A DNA stretch of 64,000 nt from Stereocaulon alpinum (GCA_018257865.1 JAEUBA010000016.1:186001-250000), one strand, 5' to 3'. Positions 21,871-34,899 are shown, counted from the first letter of the stretch. A program made the numbers and translations. The notes: generated by a model from the sequence alone, not told the origin.

Positions 21871-24800
21871 ATGGCGATGGACGCGGCTTTGTTAGCTGCG
21901 TATGCAGCCTCAAGCCATGAACGGGCTGTGCCTCGCCTTGTTGATCTACAATTGCAGTACCCACTTCTGCCGCCTTGGAGCCGGGCTCTTCAGCTTGGTG
22001 ACCTGTTCTTCCAATTCAAAAGCAGACTCGTACACCCCATCAGCCATCTGAAGAGCGTTCTACCGGCCACTGCCATCAGTTAAGTTCAGCGTTCGATGCC
22101 AGACATACCACCACAGGTACCATGGCGAACATTGGGAAAGTCGTGGCCTCAGCCTTCTCAGCCACGAACGAGAACCAATTTTCTCTCGTCAATATCAATG
22201 CCGACTTCTCTCTGCTCAAGGTCGAAGCTCCGATAGAGTATCAAGGCTTGGGAGCAGCTCTATCGACTCGTCGTCGGGAGAACGCTGAGCAGGGGCCGCT
22301 ACACCGTACTGCGCGCAAGCTCGGAGCCTTGTTCGAGCAGATCCTTCCACCGATCAAAACTTTGGCCGAGGCATATGGAAAGAGAGTGTCGGAGATTTCT
22401 GCATCGGAGAAGCTGAAAAGTGTTGTGAGTATACATGGCTGCGATCGAGGACAGTTCGCTTATCGAGTGTGGACTAATCATGAGTGCAGGGCACCTCCAA
22501 CGATGGCCCCTTCGCGAATCACGTCGGTTTCGACGGCACTTCTATCTATGCTGCAGCGACTTCCGGACATAGCGCCATTGCCGTCCATTTCCTAGCATGC
22601 CTACTTGCGCGAACTTGGCCTCCCTCCGAAGCCACAGCTTTGTGGGTTGAACTCGTCGCTGAGCGGAAACGGGAAATCGAAACCAACGTGGACGCTTCAC
22701 AGATACAGGGGATGGCTGCTAGAGTCGCGGCACAGCAGGACATCCCAAGAGCCGAATTGGCGAAGTGGGACGCTAGCGCTCGAGCCTGGTTGCTCAGCGC
22801 CGACGAGGTTAAGATCTGGGAGATGACACAATTGAGGTTGATCACCAAGGACTGTGGAATGGCTGTCAGTCTTCGTGGCAGCACCTATGCCAGTGTCATT
22901 GATGTATGGAGTGTGGCAATGACCAGTCTGCAGAAGCTCATTCTCGGCATGCCGCAACGAATTTCGCGAGCTGCTCTCCTGATCGGGCTTTCTGCTTGGC
23001 ACATATTTCCGGACCTCAACGTGGTCGGTCCAACCGTCCACGTCAAGTTCCACGATCCCTTAGTCGGTGATGGCGGTGTCCTTACTCTTGGCCTTCAAAA
23101 CTCGTCATCGGAGAACGAGGCTGGTGTTCAATGGTCTCTGTCACTTTCGCACCTTCGTTATTATGGTGATCCTGTCAAAGTCTTTACGTCTGCAGACCTA
23201 GACAGCCTGCGTATCACCATGGAAGACTTGCATATGATCGCTTTGGGAGCTGTGCTGGAAAGGTGGGATGAAGGATTGGGTGATATGGAAGCTGCGGCTG
23301 AGTGTCTTGTAGCCTTAAGAGAGTGTCATGATGGAGGCTCAAATGGGAAACTGGAGGAAAAGCTGCCATGGATGGATTTCTTATGTATCACGGCCCTACG
23401 GTTTCTGAATACTCCGTCAGGTACGGAACGCGACAATCACAGATTGCTTCTATCGTATGGTAGGAGGAAAGGCCGCAAGCTACTCGGTATCGAGGACATT
23501 CCGCAGCTGCCCCTATTCGGCTTCTGTGGAAGAATGCTTTTGGCAGGCTGCTCTAAGGACTTTGCATATACCAGTGACGATCAGGAGACACTCATTGGTC
23601 GACTACGTGCGCTAGCTTATCGCTGTAAGATGACCTCTAAGCACAGCGTTATCATCTATCCCAAGTCAAATACAACATCGAGTATCTTCGTGGAATCGGG
23701 AATAGCCATCACTACAGCAGTACCTTGGGACGATTGCCGGGGCCAAATGCATCGGCGCTGGACTGCTGGTACTTCCGAGAAGCCACGTCGCGCACTACAT
23801 CATGGCGAAGAGTGTCACTTTTTCCGAAGCGGAGATGTCGGATTGATTCGCCGAGCAGGCAGCTTTCCCCAGCTTTTTTGGAATTCTTGCCCGCTCCGAG
23901 GGAATTCGCTGTATAATGCCGACTTTGAGTTTGTTGCAGGCGACATCACGAAGGCCGCACTCTTTTGTGACCGAGGTCAGATCGAGACTTGCAGGTACGA
24001 GGACCTGGCAACATATCCTGAAGCCACTGAAATCCTTCGCTCAGAGAAGCTATGTCCACTAAGGATCCAAGATCATCTTCGAGATTCTGAGAGCTGTTTC
24101 CCTAGAGGCCCTCGTATGAGCTTAGAGAGGATGGAGTCGTCACTGAACGCTTTGCTAGTAGCGAGTGCTCTCTATAGATATCTACCAGGAGCAACTGTTT
24201 CCATCGGCGCGGTACACAGACCACTGGCTGCGTTCAGGTGGGCTAACCATCAGACTCTCCATGTGAGGACCTCAGACATCAGTAGTCTCCGTTTCCGGGA
24301 GCACGCATGGCGCAGCGACGCTGATAATGAAACGTTCCACTTTTCTAAGCAGGCTCAATTCGCTTGTATAGCCATGTTCGAATCCGGCGGGCTGGACATC
24401 GACCCTGCTGGACTTTCCGCAGTCATGGCCCTCTCATCTGGGAATTCGATATTTGTTGTCGACTCTCTGCTTCAAGATCCATCGGAGCAAGGAACTTCGA
24501 TAACTAGATTGCTTGGTAATTTGGATCGTCCTGGGATTGTCATGTTGGTTCCACCACAAGCACCCCTGATACGGAAGGCTGAGCTCGGGACTTGGCGGCT
24601 AGTCAATCACTATGCATTTGACGGTAAGGTGGAAGACTCTTTCCGGGAGACATCTCTTCATCTTTCTTTTACCGAGTACGAGATCCCTCTGAGTGTGCCC
24701 GTTGGAGCAGTAGACGCCGATGCCACGATGCTAGAGACCCTAGTCTCTGCGTATGATCGAGAACGATGGATTGCTGATATCGATGTTCTTGGATGCCTAA

Positions 24801-25147
24801 GCGGATCGCGCCTCTTCGCCTGCTTATCAGCGCGAGACTCGGAGAAGACGAGTTCCACTTCGATACTAGAAGCTGTCAAACGCATTAAGGAAAGTGCTTC
24901 AAATCGTAAGCAGCTGATATCGATTGATTGCTGGGAAGAATTGCTGGATTTACCAGATACACTTGGAGGCTCGGCTATAGCGGTGGTCAGGGCAGCTAAC
25001 AATTGGAGTGCACGGCTTGCTGCGATGTGCGTCTGCGTGCAGAAGGGTTACCTTACCCAAGTCCTGCCAACATCGAAGACTCTGTGCATGTATTGCGACC
25101 AGGGGCTGGAGGATATGATCAATAATACCCAGGTCTTCATTATATAG
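21871..25147 (+). CDS. Conserved fungal protein of unknown function, ~1057 residues
   Basis: I propose three exons: 21871-22078, 22117-22424 and 22490-25147, in frame. The second intron (65 nt, GTGAGT...ACTAATCA...GCAG) is convincing. The first (38 nt, GTTAAG...CCACAG) is short. If it is wrong, translation would start at ATG 22122 (ACCATGG context) and give 986 residues. I recall this as a large, widespread filamentous-ascomycete family with no assigned role; features include NSLYNADFEFVAGDITKA, MFESGGLDIDPAGLSAVMAL, RPGIVMLVPPQAP and TSLHLSFTEYEIPL. I see no signal peptide, transmembrane segment or catalytic signature. The frame is intact, in contrast to the damaged duplicates upstream. The neighbouring NLR may hint at an allorecognition or defence setting, but that is only context. 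Confidence 0.75.
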
Positions 25148-25673
25148 AGAGCGAGTTTCGAGGTATTTGCGAGAGTGAAGAAAACGTCATCTCATGATTC
25201 ACCGCCAGCCCCTACTCCGTCTCCCTGGGCTTCATTTCCATGACCAAGCCTAAACCTTTCTGAATATTCTTCGAAGCTAAGTATCAAATCTAACGTGTGC
25301 GCGGAATTCCCAAACGGCGCATCATCGCATGTCGCTCTTCGCTTGAACGCGTTTCGACATATCCCAGCCAGATTAGTGTGAACCCACTTATCCCAACTAA
25401 TAGTCAAGCTCTCAATCTATCCCAAGGCCTATATGTTCACCCTACGATTGGGGAGGCTTTATATTAGTTCTGAGCGATGCTGATGCAATTAATTTCCGCC
25501 TCGTATACAGGATCTAGGTCGGCAATCAGTCCAAGGCTATACGCCACGTGCCTCAGATCAATGTATTCAAGAAGAGAAAGTAGGTTGCAGTCACGGATGG
25601 GCTTCTGTATGATGTGTGATTACGAAGAGAGTGTGGTTGGCTGTTGCTGCGCGTGAATTGTGCTCGAGCGACT
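25148..25673. other. Intergenic region
   Basis: Lies between the conserved unknown protein and the secreted proline-rich protein, both on the plus strand. No gene or repeat is recognised; it presumably holds the promoter of the gene at 25674. Confidence 0.4.
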
Positions 25674-27160
25674 ATGTTTCTAACGACGTCTCTGACCTGG
25701 CTCTCCATCCAGTGTATACTCGGCACACTGGCAGCACCTCAAATAGTCATCAATTCGGGCTTACTTGATGTATCACCGGGAGTTGTGATAGCTTCATTTA
25801 TCCCTGTGTCAGTCATCTCTTCAGATGTACCGCCGCGGCCGGCGATCACCTCCACGCCAGCGCCGGTTATTAATCAGAGGTCAGTCGATGTCCCAGTGGA
25901 GACAGTCGGTGCTCCAGTGGTGGTCGGTTCTTCTGCACCGATTTCTCTCCCGCCAGGTGTCGTCGCTGGGCCAGCAGTGATGTCCTCTGTGCCCGCAGCC
26001 ACGCCAGCGACACTCGTATCTCGCACACCGGTCGTATCGCCTCCATCAGCCATCTCTCCTGCACCAGCGGTTCCTCAATCGCTGGAAATGCCTCAAGCAG
26101 CAATTCTTACAGCGCCGGGATTACTACCATCCGCGAATGACCCTCCGCCAATAGCTCCAGTGGCGAGTAACCCCCCGCCAGTCGTGGCTCCTGCATCAAC
26201 TTTTTCAGCGCCGGTACCAGCTCCGGTGGCGAGCAACCCCCCGCCAGTCGTGGCTCCTGCATCAACTTTTTCAGCGCCGGTACCAGCTCCGGTGGCGAGT
26301 AATCCTCCGGCAGCCCTATCTTCCATACCAGCCTCTTCTTCACAGCCCGTTGCTCTGCCGCCGCCAACAGCCCCAAGTTCAAGTGCTATGGAAGGTGTTC
26401 TCCCCGTCAGCAAGATGACAATCCCTGTTGGCACCAATCAAGCGCCTGGATATCAAGATTACCTAGTCAAAGTCTTGGGAGCAGTACCTAGCGACATCCG
26501 CAAGTAAGTCCTAGAGCCCACCATCCCAATCTAGAACATACGAACACTCACATACCATCCAACAGCCAAGCACCAAATCCAAGCATCACAGTCGCCTTGC
26601 CCCTCATCTCCACCTTCCCAGCCGCCAAATCAGCCACCCCCATCAGCGGCAGACGCAAACAAATCACCTACACAACTCCCGGCACCAACGTATCCATCAT
26701 AGCCACACTAGCCAGCCCCCAAGACGCACCCGCCATCGACCCGACAACATACGAATACACAATCGGCTCCATGCGCTACTACATCGCCGCCAAACTCAAC
26801 GCAACTGGCGACCTCCCTCTCAATTCGTCTCAAGACCCTTTCTTCTGGGACATTGGCTACGGCGCCTGGTGCGAATTCAACTCCAACCCGTCTGCTGGAC
26901 CCGAGGGACCTAATCACCTTACTTATAGCGTCATCGTGGCTGCGTTGGATGGAATTAAGGTTGGGCTTTTGCAGGAGGGATGGTATGAGCTTGCGTTTGT
27001 GGAGATTATGGATGCGAATCGCGGGATTGTGGGAATGGCGACTGTGGCGCCTAATCAGGCGCCGTATGGGAGTCGGAATGTTGAGAATGTTGATGAGGCG
27101 TTGAAGGCGATGGGTTCGGTTGTTCAGGTTACGCCTGTTTATGGGGGGGAGGCGCATTAG
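25674..27160 (+). CDS. Secreted proline-rich protein with unknown C-terminal domain
   Basis: Two exons, 25674-26503 and 26566-27160, with a 62-nt intron (CGCAA/GTAAGT...CAACAG), give 474 residues. The start is ATG 25674, which begins a signal peptide (MFLTTSLTWLSIQCILGTLA-AP). Residues ~30-260 are low-complexity Pro/Ala/Val/Ser, including two nearly identical 22-residue repeats, and look like an O-glycosylated stalk. The C-terminal ~200 residues are a compact domain with WCEFN, YSVIVAALDGIKVGLL and WYELAFVEIMD. I do not recognise it. The likely location is extracellular or cell wall. Within exon 2 the coding strand shifts from C-rich to G-rich third positions near 26,930. Confidence 0.75.
26155..26310 (+). 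repeat. 66-bp in-frame tandem repeat in the proline-rich gene
   Basis: Units start at 26161, 26227 and 26293 (third partial). Full units are almost identical and encode 22 residues (VASNPPPVVAPASTFSAPVP plus two). The high identity indicates recent unit gain or loss, likely to vary between isolates. Confidence 0.9.
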
Positions 27161-27596
27161 CGGGTTTGTTTGTGGGGAGGCTCGTCTGATGAGATTGAGT
27201 GGGATGTTGGTGATTGTTAAGATTGGTGACTGTTGAAGATACCAGAGCAGGACAGGATGGGCTTTTGGTGGGGGGGTTTCTTGGGACATTCACCTTTTCT
27301 GATGGGTGTTGTGTACATAGATAGCGGAGTAAGGACTCTATGAGGGTAGCAGAGTAGAAGGTGGTACACTAAACACAGGTTGTAAGAAAGCATAAGATAA
27401 AGAATTTCGAAAGCTGTAGGCTTTGTGGGAAGGCTGGCAGAGCGAGAAGCAAGAAATGCCGTGCCAAAGCAATGGATCATAATCTTACGAGTATCCATAC
27501 ACATAAGCCAGCCTGCCCTAACAACCTCCTCCACTCGCTAACTCTTCCAGCCCCCTCCTCCTCCTAACACCCTGCGAACAATGCTATGCCACACAA

Positions 27597-30500
27597 TCAC
27601 CAAGCAGCCCCCGCATCAAAATCAAACCTCGTCAACTCCTTCCCCGCATCCTCCACATCCTTCTTCGCCTTCATCCGCATATAAAATATTGGACAATCCT
27701 TACTCGAGCAAATAACCTCACAATGCATACTCCCCTGACACCGCTGACACTGTGTCCATAGCCTTCCAAAGCGAACTTCTAATTCAGACACTTTCGTTAG
27801 GGTTTTGGTGTAGAGCTCGCCCGTTCGTGGTCGACAATTGCTGCACACCGCTCCCGCCATTTCGTCGGCGCCTACGAGCGGTTTTTTGCAGCCCATGCAT
27901 GTTTGGGTTTTCTTGGCGAATTTCATTAGGCCGCCTAGAGTTGGGGCAGCTACGGAGATCGAGCGCGTATGTTCGCCTGTGAGTAGTTGTCCGGCTTTCT
28001 TTTCGCCGAGAATAGGGTCGAAGATGCGGCCTAGCGGTTTCGCAAGTTGGTTGTCGAGGTAGTATTTCGTATCGATAGGGAGGTTATTTTCTAGTACGAA
28101 AATCGGATCTTCGGATCGCTCGTAGTTTTTGGCGCCGCCTGCGCCTTTGACTATTACATAGGCGACTCGATCGCCGAGTGTGGGGGCGGAACCGGCGTCG
28201 CGCTTTTTCATGCGCTCGGCTAGTTCGACGTGGGCTTGTTTGGCGGTGTAGTCGGATTTGGAGAGGGCTTTTGTTATTACTAGTTTGGACATGTCGATTT
28301 TGTTTTGGAGGAGGTCGGAGATTGTGTCTTTGACGTAGCTGGAGATGGAATTAGTATTCATAAGGAGGTGGAGACGAGAATGGGCGTACTCTTGAGCGCC
28401 TTGGACATCTTGATCGATGAGAATCTTGCGGAGGATGGTTTCAATAACGTTCTGAACGAGACGACAATTGTCTCTTCGCACTGTTTCGATACCCTTGCTG
28501 TCCATTTTGTCGTACTTTTCTGGAGTCGTCCAATATAGGCCGGCGTAACGCTTCTTGTTGATTAGCAGATAGGGAAAGTAGACCTTTTCGAACTCCAATT
28601 TGATTGGCTTAATGAACTTCTCCGATACATAAGTCGCTGCATCTTGGCCAAGCTCCATGGCTTTCTCCAGCTCCTTCGGACCGAACTTCACCATGACTGA
28701 ATCAGTGTCGCCGTAGATGACTTGAGCATCATGAGAGTAACCATTAGCGATTGTATATCGTTTCTCGACCTCTTCTTTCGTCCTTTCAATCATCTGTCTA
28801 CCGTAGCTGGTCGTACTACTCGCAATGGCAAGACAAGGTAACTTTCCAACCGTTGCTCCTGTGATACCGTACACACTGTTGGCGCTGACTTTGAGCGCTA
28901 ACTGACGACCGTTCAGGACAGCTTTCCTGAAAGTATCAGTCTCAACGGCGAGCTCTTTCTTGGCTCGCTTTCTAGCCCCGAGCAACTCCTCTAGGATCTG
29001 GGTTAGGAGGCCTTTTCGGATCTTTGACGTGCAAAACATGTCGCCATTTGGCGTCACGATATAATCTTCATCCTTGACAAGATTTAACTTGTCGACGGCG
29101 GTCTTGTTGAGTAAAGTGGTATAGCAGAGATTATGAGCTTGTATGATACTGGGGTATAGGGATGCAAAATCAAGGGTCGCTATCGGCACGTCGTAATATC
29201 CTCTCGTAGGCTCAATGACCGTAGCACCTTCATACTGTTCTTCAGACGCGTCAGTCCGTAAATTGGGAATAACCAAATGCTGCTCTAATGCTTTTCGAAA
29301 AAGTTGACTGATGAATTTGACTTGTTGACCTCTCGCGAGCAGGTAGTTGAAAGGGACCCCCGTGACTCTAGCCATTTCGGTGTAATTGACTAGGCACATC
29401 AGCTTATCCATCAGTCGCTGCGGCAGGAAGGCATCCTTGAGACAGTAGACGGCCAATCTTCGTCGTGACTCTGGGGTGCCATTGAAAAGTTCTGTAATCA
29501 TAGTGTGGTGCACATCTTCCTTCTGTTCGCCCAAGAAATGCGAGCAGACAGAGTTGAGGGTATAGCTTCGCAGTTGATGATCTCGCTGGATGAGCTGAAG
29601 CAGGTCCAGCTGCAAACGGCCATTGGTGTTGGTAGCCTTAGTATCCCGATTGCCCATCTGCTTGCTCGAGAAATTCGTATCCTTCGCCTGTGACTGCATA
29701 CTCTTCAATCTTGTCCAGTATGGAAATTTGTTACACTTCAGATGTTTTGCTCTGTCGAGCAGATACGGAAAGTCGAAGTTGGCAATATTGTATCCAATAA
29801 TGACATCTGGATCGACTTTCTCAAGGAAGTCTCTCCATGCCATTAGCATCTTATCCTCCGCATCGAATTCGAAGATTTGGGTATTGACAATCAGACTACA
29901 GGTATCCAAGCAAAATACATTCCGAACAAAAGGCTTCGGCTCTCCGTATCTTGTAACCACGCATGCAATTTGGATGACGGGATCTTGGTTAGCTTCAGGG
30001 AAGACACCTTTGCGGCCAGCACATTCAATGTCGAAGGAGAGAATTCGCAACGGAGCCATCTTCGCCCATTCTCCGTCGTTTGGATGGGCTATCAGATCTC
30101 GATAGTGAACGTATGCCTCTATTTGGCAGTTCGAATGCCGGTCTCGGTGAGGGATCATATGATATTTTGATTGAGGGGCTTCCACCCATGACATGCCCGT
30201 GACCTGTATGACCGTTAGCCTAGACCTTTTTCAGCTGTGGGCAACTTTACACCAGTGTCAATCATGAACCGTAAGACATATTGTATGCTATCAAAGGTAA
30301 GAATCCCACCATCGACTCCTTTCCACATCTGCTTGTAGTTCATGTTACCGCCCTCAATTGTTGTCCGCAACCTGTTGATGAATTTTGGATCTGTAACGGT
30401 GATCTTCAAGTATGGACTCTGCTGGTTGCCCTGGAAGCCGAAAAGGTTTTCTCGCATGACCATCTGCACGGACTGTATCGCGGGTTGGTGTTGTGCTAGC

Positions 30501-31067
30501 TGGGTCTCAAGGTATGCTTTGAAGCCTTCACAATCGGTCTTTGCAAAGGACACCGGAGCAGCAACATAGAGATAGTGGAGGAAGTCTGTGACATGGAGAA
30601 GTACAGAATGGCCAGTCTAGCAAATCATGAACGTCAGTCGAGCTCAAAAATTCAAAAGGAGCATGCCCCACCTCTGTGACCCCAAACAATTTTATAGTTG
30701 TCCTCCCTCCATGTAGAGTCCCCTCCTCCGCTTCAATCTGCTGAAAGCAGAGGCTGTCCCTGTTCTCATCGAAATCCTCAAGACCCGGCCTGTCCCATTG
30801 CTGATCCTTCTCCGAATTTTGCTCCTTTAGCCCGCTGATGTCCTGGGTCAACTTCTCTAGCGAATCTTCGAATTGACTTTTTGGCTGACTAGAGCCCAGC
30901 TTGGTGCTGTTTTGGCTGACTTTGAGTCTCTTAGACGGGGAGGAACCCGTCTCCAGCTTCCGTCGTTTTGCAGTGTTCGGGGAAGCAATGGGAAGGTTGG
31001 CATTGCGGTGGGCTTTGGTTGAGTCTGCTAGTACTCGCTTCGGCGGTGGGAGCGTTGCCACAGGCAT
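27597..31067 (-). CDS. POL3: DNA polymerase delta catalytic subunit
   Basis: Three exons on the minus strand, 31067-30672, 30616-30251 and 30203-27597, have introns of 55 nt and 47 nt and give about 1122 residues, normal for the family. It synthesises DNA at the nuclear replication fork and in repair, with proofreading. Visible features: a basic N-terminus with nuclear-localisation-like KRRK; 3'-5' exonuclease Exo I DIE (~312) and Exo II YNIANFD (~392); polymerase motif A DFASLYPSI (~599); KVSANSVYG; motif C YGDTDS (~751); and a C-terminal pair of Cys clusters (CMGC...CSNC and CQRC...CSSKDC) for zinc and Fe-S binding and B-subunit contact. The gene is intact. A Gypsy element sits 88 bp upstream of its ATG, so its promoter must be very short or split by the insertion. 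Confidence 0.97.
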
Positions 31068-31155
31068 TGTGGAAGATCGGTAGATTGTTCCTTGAACAGC
31101 GTTGCTGGTTGTGACCCTTAGCTGTGTATATCAGCGGGGTCGCGTCATAAAGCGC

Positions 31156-31291
31156 TGAGAATGGTGCTTCTGGTGGTGTGAAAGGATGTAGAATTATTTA
31201 GCTGGAAAGCCAGCTATCTATGGTCTCAAGCTAATCTATTTAGGGCCTAGCAGGCTAAGACCACTGCTGGAAGTAAAATTCCAACCCCACA
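31156..31291 (-). repeat. Left LTR (3' LTR in element orientation)
   Basis: 136 bp, on the plus strand TGAGAATGG to CCAACCCCACA. It is identical to the right LTR apart from six C/T or G/A differences. The polypurine tract lies directly inside, at 31292-31305. Confidence 0.93.
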
Positions 31292-31959
31292 CGCACCCCC
31301 TTTTTAAAAGTTGAGTCCCCCGCGAAACCGCAACTAATCCCTCCTATCGCTAGCTCGTTTTAAGTATCGTAGTCAATCTAGCAGTTATTCTGGTCTAACG
31401 AAGCTTTAGTAACTCCTTATTAATTCAGCTACTAATTCCCGTTTGATCTTAGACCGTTTATTAGCCTTCTAATCTTCAGTCGCTTCCTATATATCTTACT
31501 TAGTTTAAGCCTCAGCCTGGCGGAGAATTGTAGTACAGTATTTAGGATTATATATATCGCAACGATATAGGTGACCGCCTACAACTTATTAGACGAAAAG
31601 GGATGGTAGGTGTAAGGCCTTAATATTAACGTCTTAGTTAGCTTTTCCGCTTGCTCCAGTTACTCTACTTACTCCGGTTGCTCTACTTACTCCGGTTGCT
31701 TTCAGGTACTTGTTAAGTAAAGTAAATATATATACGGCTAAGGATCGTATTTCCGCTTCCCTTACTAAGGTGCTTTTAGAGGCTTTACTTACTATAATCC
31801 TAACGCCTAGTAATTCGCGACGAATCAGTTTCGCTGCTTAAGCAAGCAGTATTTTATATCTAGCTAGGATTATATAATATTCGGTGCTTAACACCTAAGC
31901 ACGGGGGGTTCCTTCTAATAGCTTTATCCTAATAGCAGTTATAGTTACTAGGTTGGTTA

Positions 31960-32625
31960 CGTTAATATTTTAAAGGTCCTGCTTAGCTGTCGTCCTTAGG
32001 TACTAAAGACTCCTATTAAGGCTATCTAAATAGGTTCGGTATTATATCTTACTAACCTTATTATCTTTACTTATAGTAGCTGTATACCTTAAGGACCCCG
32101 ATTATAAAAGTAGATTTAGAAAGAAACTATTTACTAAGTCTAGTCGCTTAACGTTTACTAGTAATACTATCCTAAATACTTTATTATTTAACCCTGCTAC
32201 GATAGTCTTTAACTGCTTTTATACTCTTTCCTAGAACGATTAGCTAACGCTTAACGGGTTATATTCTACTTAAACTTAGTAGGTTCCCCCGTTTTTAGTC
32301 TTTAATACTATAGGAGTAGTTACTATCTCGATATTATCCTACGCTTATAATACAGCGAGGTAGCTTAGGATATATATAGGTAGCTAGGCTTAGTATAAGA
32401 ATCCTAGTAGCTTTTCTAAGGTTTCTTCCTTCGTCCTTTTTACTTCCTTCCTTTAGTTTAGAAGTACTTCCTCTTCGTTAGGCTCTTCCAGTGCGTCTTC
32501 GAACTTGCCTTTATTATTAATAGAGGTATCTGCTTCGGTATTTAGTAAGCGAATTTTACTTAACTTCTTCTTATTTAACTTAGGCTCCTAATTATTATTT
32601 AGGGTTAAATACTTACGCTTTCTAA
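31960..32625 (-). pseudogene. Extra reading frame downstream of integrase in the Gypsy element
   Basis: On the minus strand a frame of about 210 codons is interrupted only by TAA and TAG, never TGA, as expected for a RIP-mutated coding sequence. It has a charged Lys/Glu-rich first half (KKKLSKIRLLN, DALEEPNEEE) followed by a more hydrophobic part (VFRIVLLVNVKRLDLVNSF). It lies 3' of integrase and before the polypurine tract, where standard Gypsy elements carry nothing or an env-like frame. I see no signal peptide or membrane domain and do not recognise the product. Confidence 0.45.
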
Positions 32626-33899
32626 GTAAGGTGTTACTTATTCTACTATCTATCTCTTTAATAATAGCTTCTAACTTATCCTATAGAGCTTAAGGAATTA
32701 GTCTTCTATTCTTAACTATATTATTAATTACCTAAGTAATCCCCCCTTTTTTGCCTGCTAGGACCTTATACGAGTTTATTTTATTAGATAAGGAGGTTAG
32801 ATATTAGATATAGTCGATAAGGACTTAAGGATTTATATTAATATTAGGATACTAAACATTAGATAGCAGGATATTAGGAGGTAAGATAAGTTATTAGTAA
32901 GGAGTAAGTAAGGTAAGGTCTAAGGTCGTAGGTAGGGGGATTTCGGTCGAAGTAGCATCTAATTAAGTGAGGTAACTAGGTTAGGATAAGATATATAAAT
33001 AATAATAATAAAAGAGGTTTAACGATATATAGTAATAGTAGTAAGTAAGAAGGATAGACTTAATAGGGAGGGAAAAGTTTACTTATTAACATAATTAATA
33101 GTAAATTAGAAATAGAGTAAATTAATTAATATCCTCCGCCCCGCCGCCTTAAAAATTTCAAGCACCCATAAGTTACTAAGATCCTATATAATAGCTTCTA
33201 TTAGGATAGAGATACTTACTAATTAATATCGAATACTAATATCGTAGTTATAGTTAAGCGTCTAGTAATACTACTCCCCCGTAGCGTAAGTACCGCCTTT
33301 TTAGGAGATATAAGTAGGACTATTAAGGTTAACTACTCATTATCCTAGAAATCCTATATATAATATTACTCCTCTTTCTACGGTAGTATAATTATCCGCT
33401 ACTTACCTCTTATAATATACCTTTAGGTTATCTAAGTAGTAGCGCTTAGTCTTCTCTCTATAGAGTTCTTAGATATATCTAGATACTCTAGAATTAGTTA
33501 GTTTAACTAATAGACGCAGACCTAACTATAACGGATCTAGTTTTCATCCGTATTATTTCTCCTTTTATATATTATATACTATTACTAAGTCTCTAGCTAC
33601 TAGCTTTATCTACTATACCTTCTACTTAGCTTCTAAGGATTCGTATTATTTTATTAGGGTAAGAATTACACTATTTCTAATCTTATTTCGTTAATCTTCC
33701 TAATATTCTAAGTCTTCTTTAGGTACTGTAACGTTAACTATATCAGTACTTAATTATTTGGAAGCGGTTTTATCTACTACCTATTTAGGATTATATCCTA
33801 TAAGGATTTCGGCTAGGGTGAACCTATAAATCCTCAGCAAGCGTCTATTAATATTAGGTATAATCTCTAGTACTGCTCTTCCCTAGTAGTATTTAGATA

Positions 33900-34450
33900 T
33901 AGGCCCTTTTACTGCCACCTATCTCCTAATTTAAGTAAGTATAAGTTATATATTTCTTTTAATTAGTCCTACTAAAGATAGATAACTAATTAGGGTAGTA
34001 TTAACTATAGTCCTATAGCTTTCGAATAATAATACTATTTTAGATCTAATAAAATAGGATCTATTATTAGTATATATACTTATAGGGAAACTATATATCG
34101 GTGCTAGAGTTTCTAACTAGAGATTATATACTACTGCTTAGTCTATATTCGCTGTTACCTTCGCTTAGATAAACCTCGAGAAGTAGTCTATAACTATAAG
34201 TATATAGGATAATCTAGTTACTTAATAAGTAGGAGAAATTAGTCCTAGGTAATCTATTCTAATCTTCGCGAAGGGTCCGAATATAATAATTGACTATATT
34301 ATAGTACTTTTCTTCCTTAGCCCTTCTAATTAGTATATATAATAAGTTTGATAGTAATTCTCTATATCCCTTACTTAAGTCAGCTAGTACTATTATCCTT
34401 TCAACTTATAAAGGGTAATTATAATTAAGAAGTATCTATACTCGTCGTAG
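33900..34450 (-). pseudogene. Gypsy integrase relic
   Basis: The minus strand around 34,290-34,030 reads IDYLG, then YILIVIDYFSRF, then FPISIYTNNRSYF, matching the first and second acidic positions of the retroviral integrase core, with CpA-context damage and in-frame TAG codons. The element is non-functional. Confidence 0.75.
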
Positions 34451-34899
34451 GCCTAGTTAAGTAAATCCGTTACTTAGTCTAGCAGTATATATTTAGCGCT
34501 TTTACCTCCCTTTTTAATAAATAAGAGATACTGGTTAGTTAGTTTATACCTAATTACTAACCTTCTAATCCTTTTCGCTTTGTTCTTAAATTTATTAAGG
34601 CTTGCTACCCGTTAAGTAGATATATCACTAATATTCTATACTAACGGGAATACCTTAAGGGAAGGTATATCCTAGCTATCTTATCAGGTGCTAACTTATC
34701 TCCTAGATAGATACTTAATAAAGTTATAGGTTCCGTAATAGCTGCTATTACTATACGCTTTAGGTCTTCTACGAAGGTATATTAGCTGTAGTATCTAGGT
34801 ATTCTAGATATCCCGTTAGCAATTTTTATAATATTACTTTTATAGGGCTAATAATAAACGATATAATTATACTCTGTTAATCTATCTATCTATCTAGCT

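Noticed and set aside
26155..26310. CRISPR-like array
   Set aside because: Only two and a part units of a 66-bp coding tandem repeat without spacers, in a fungal gene.
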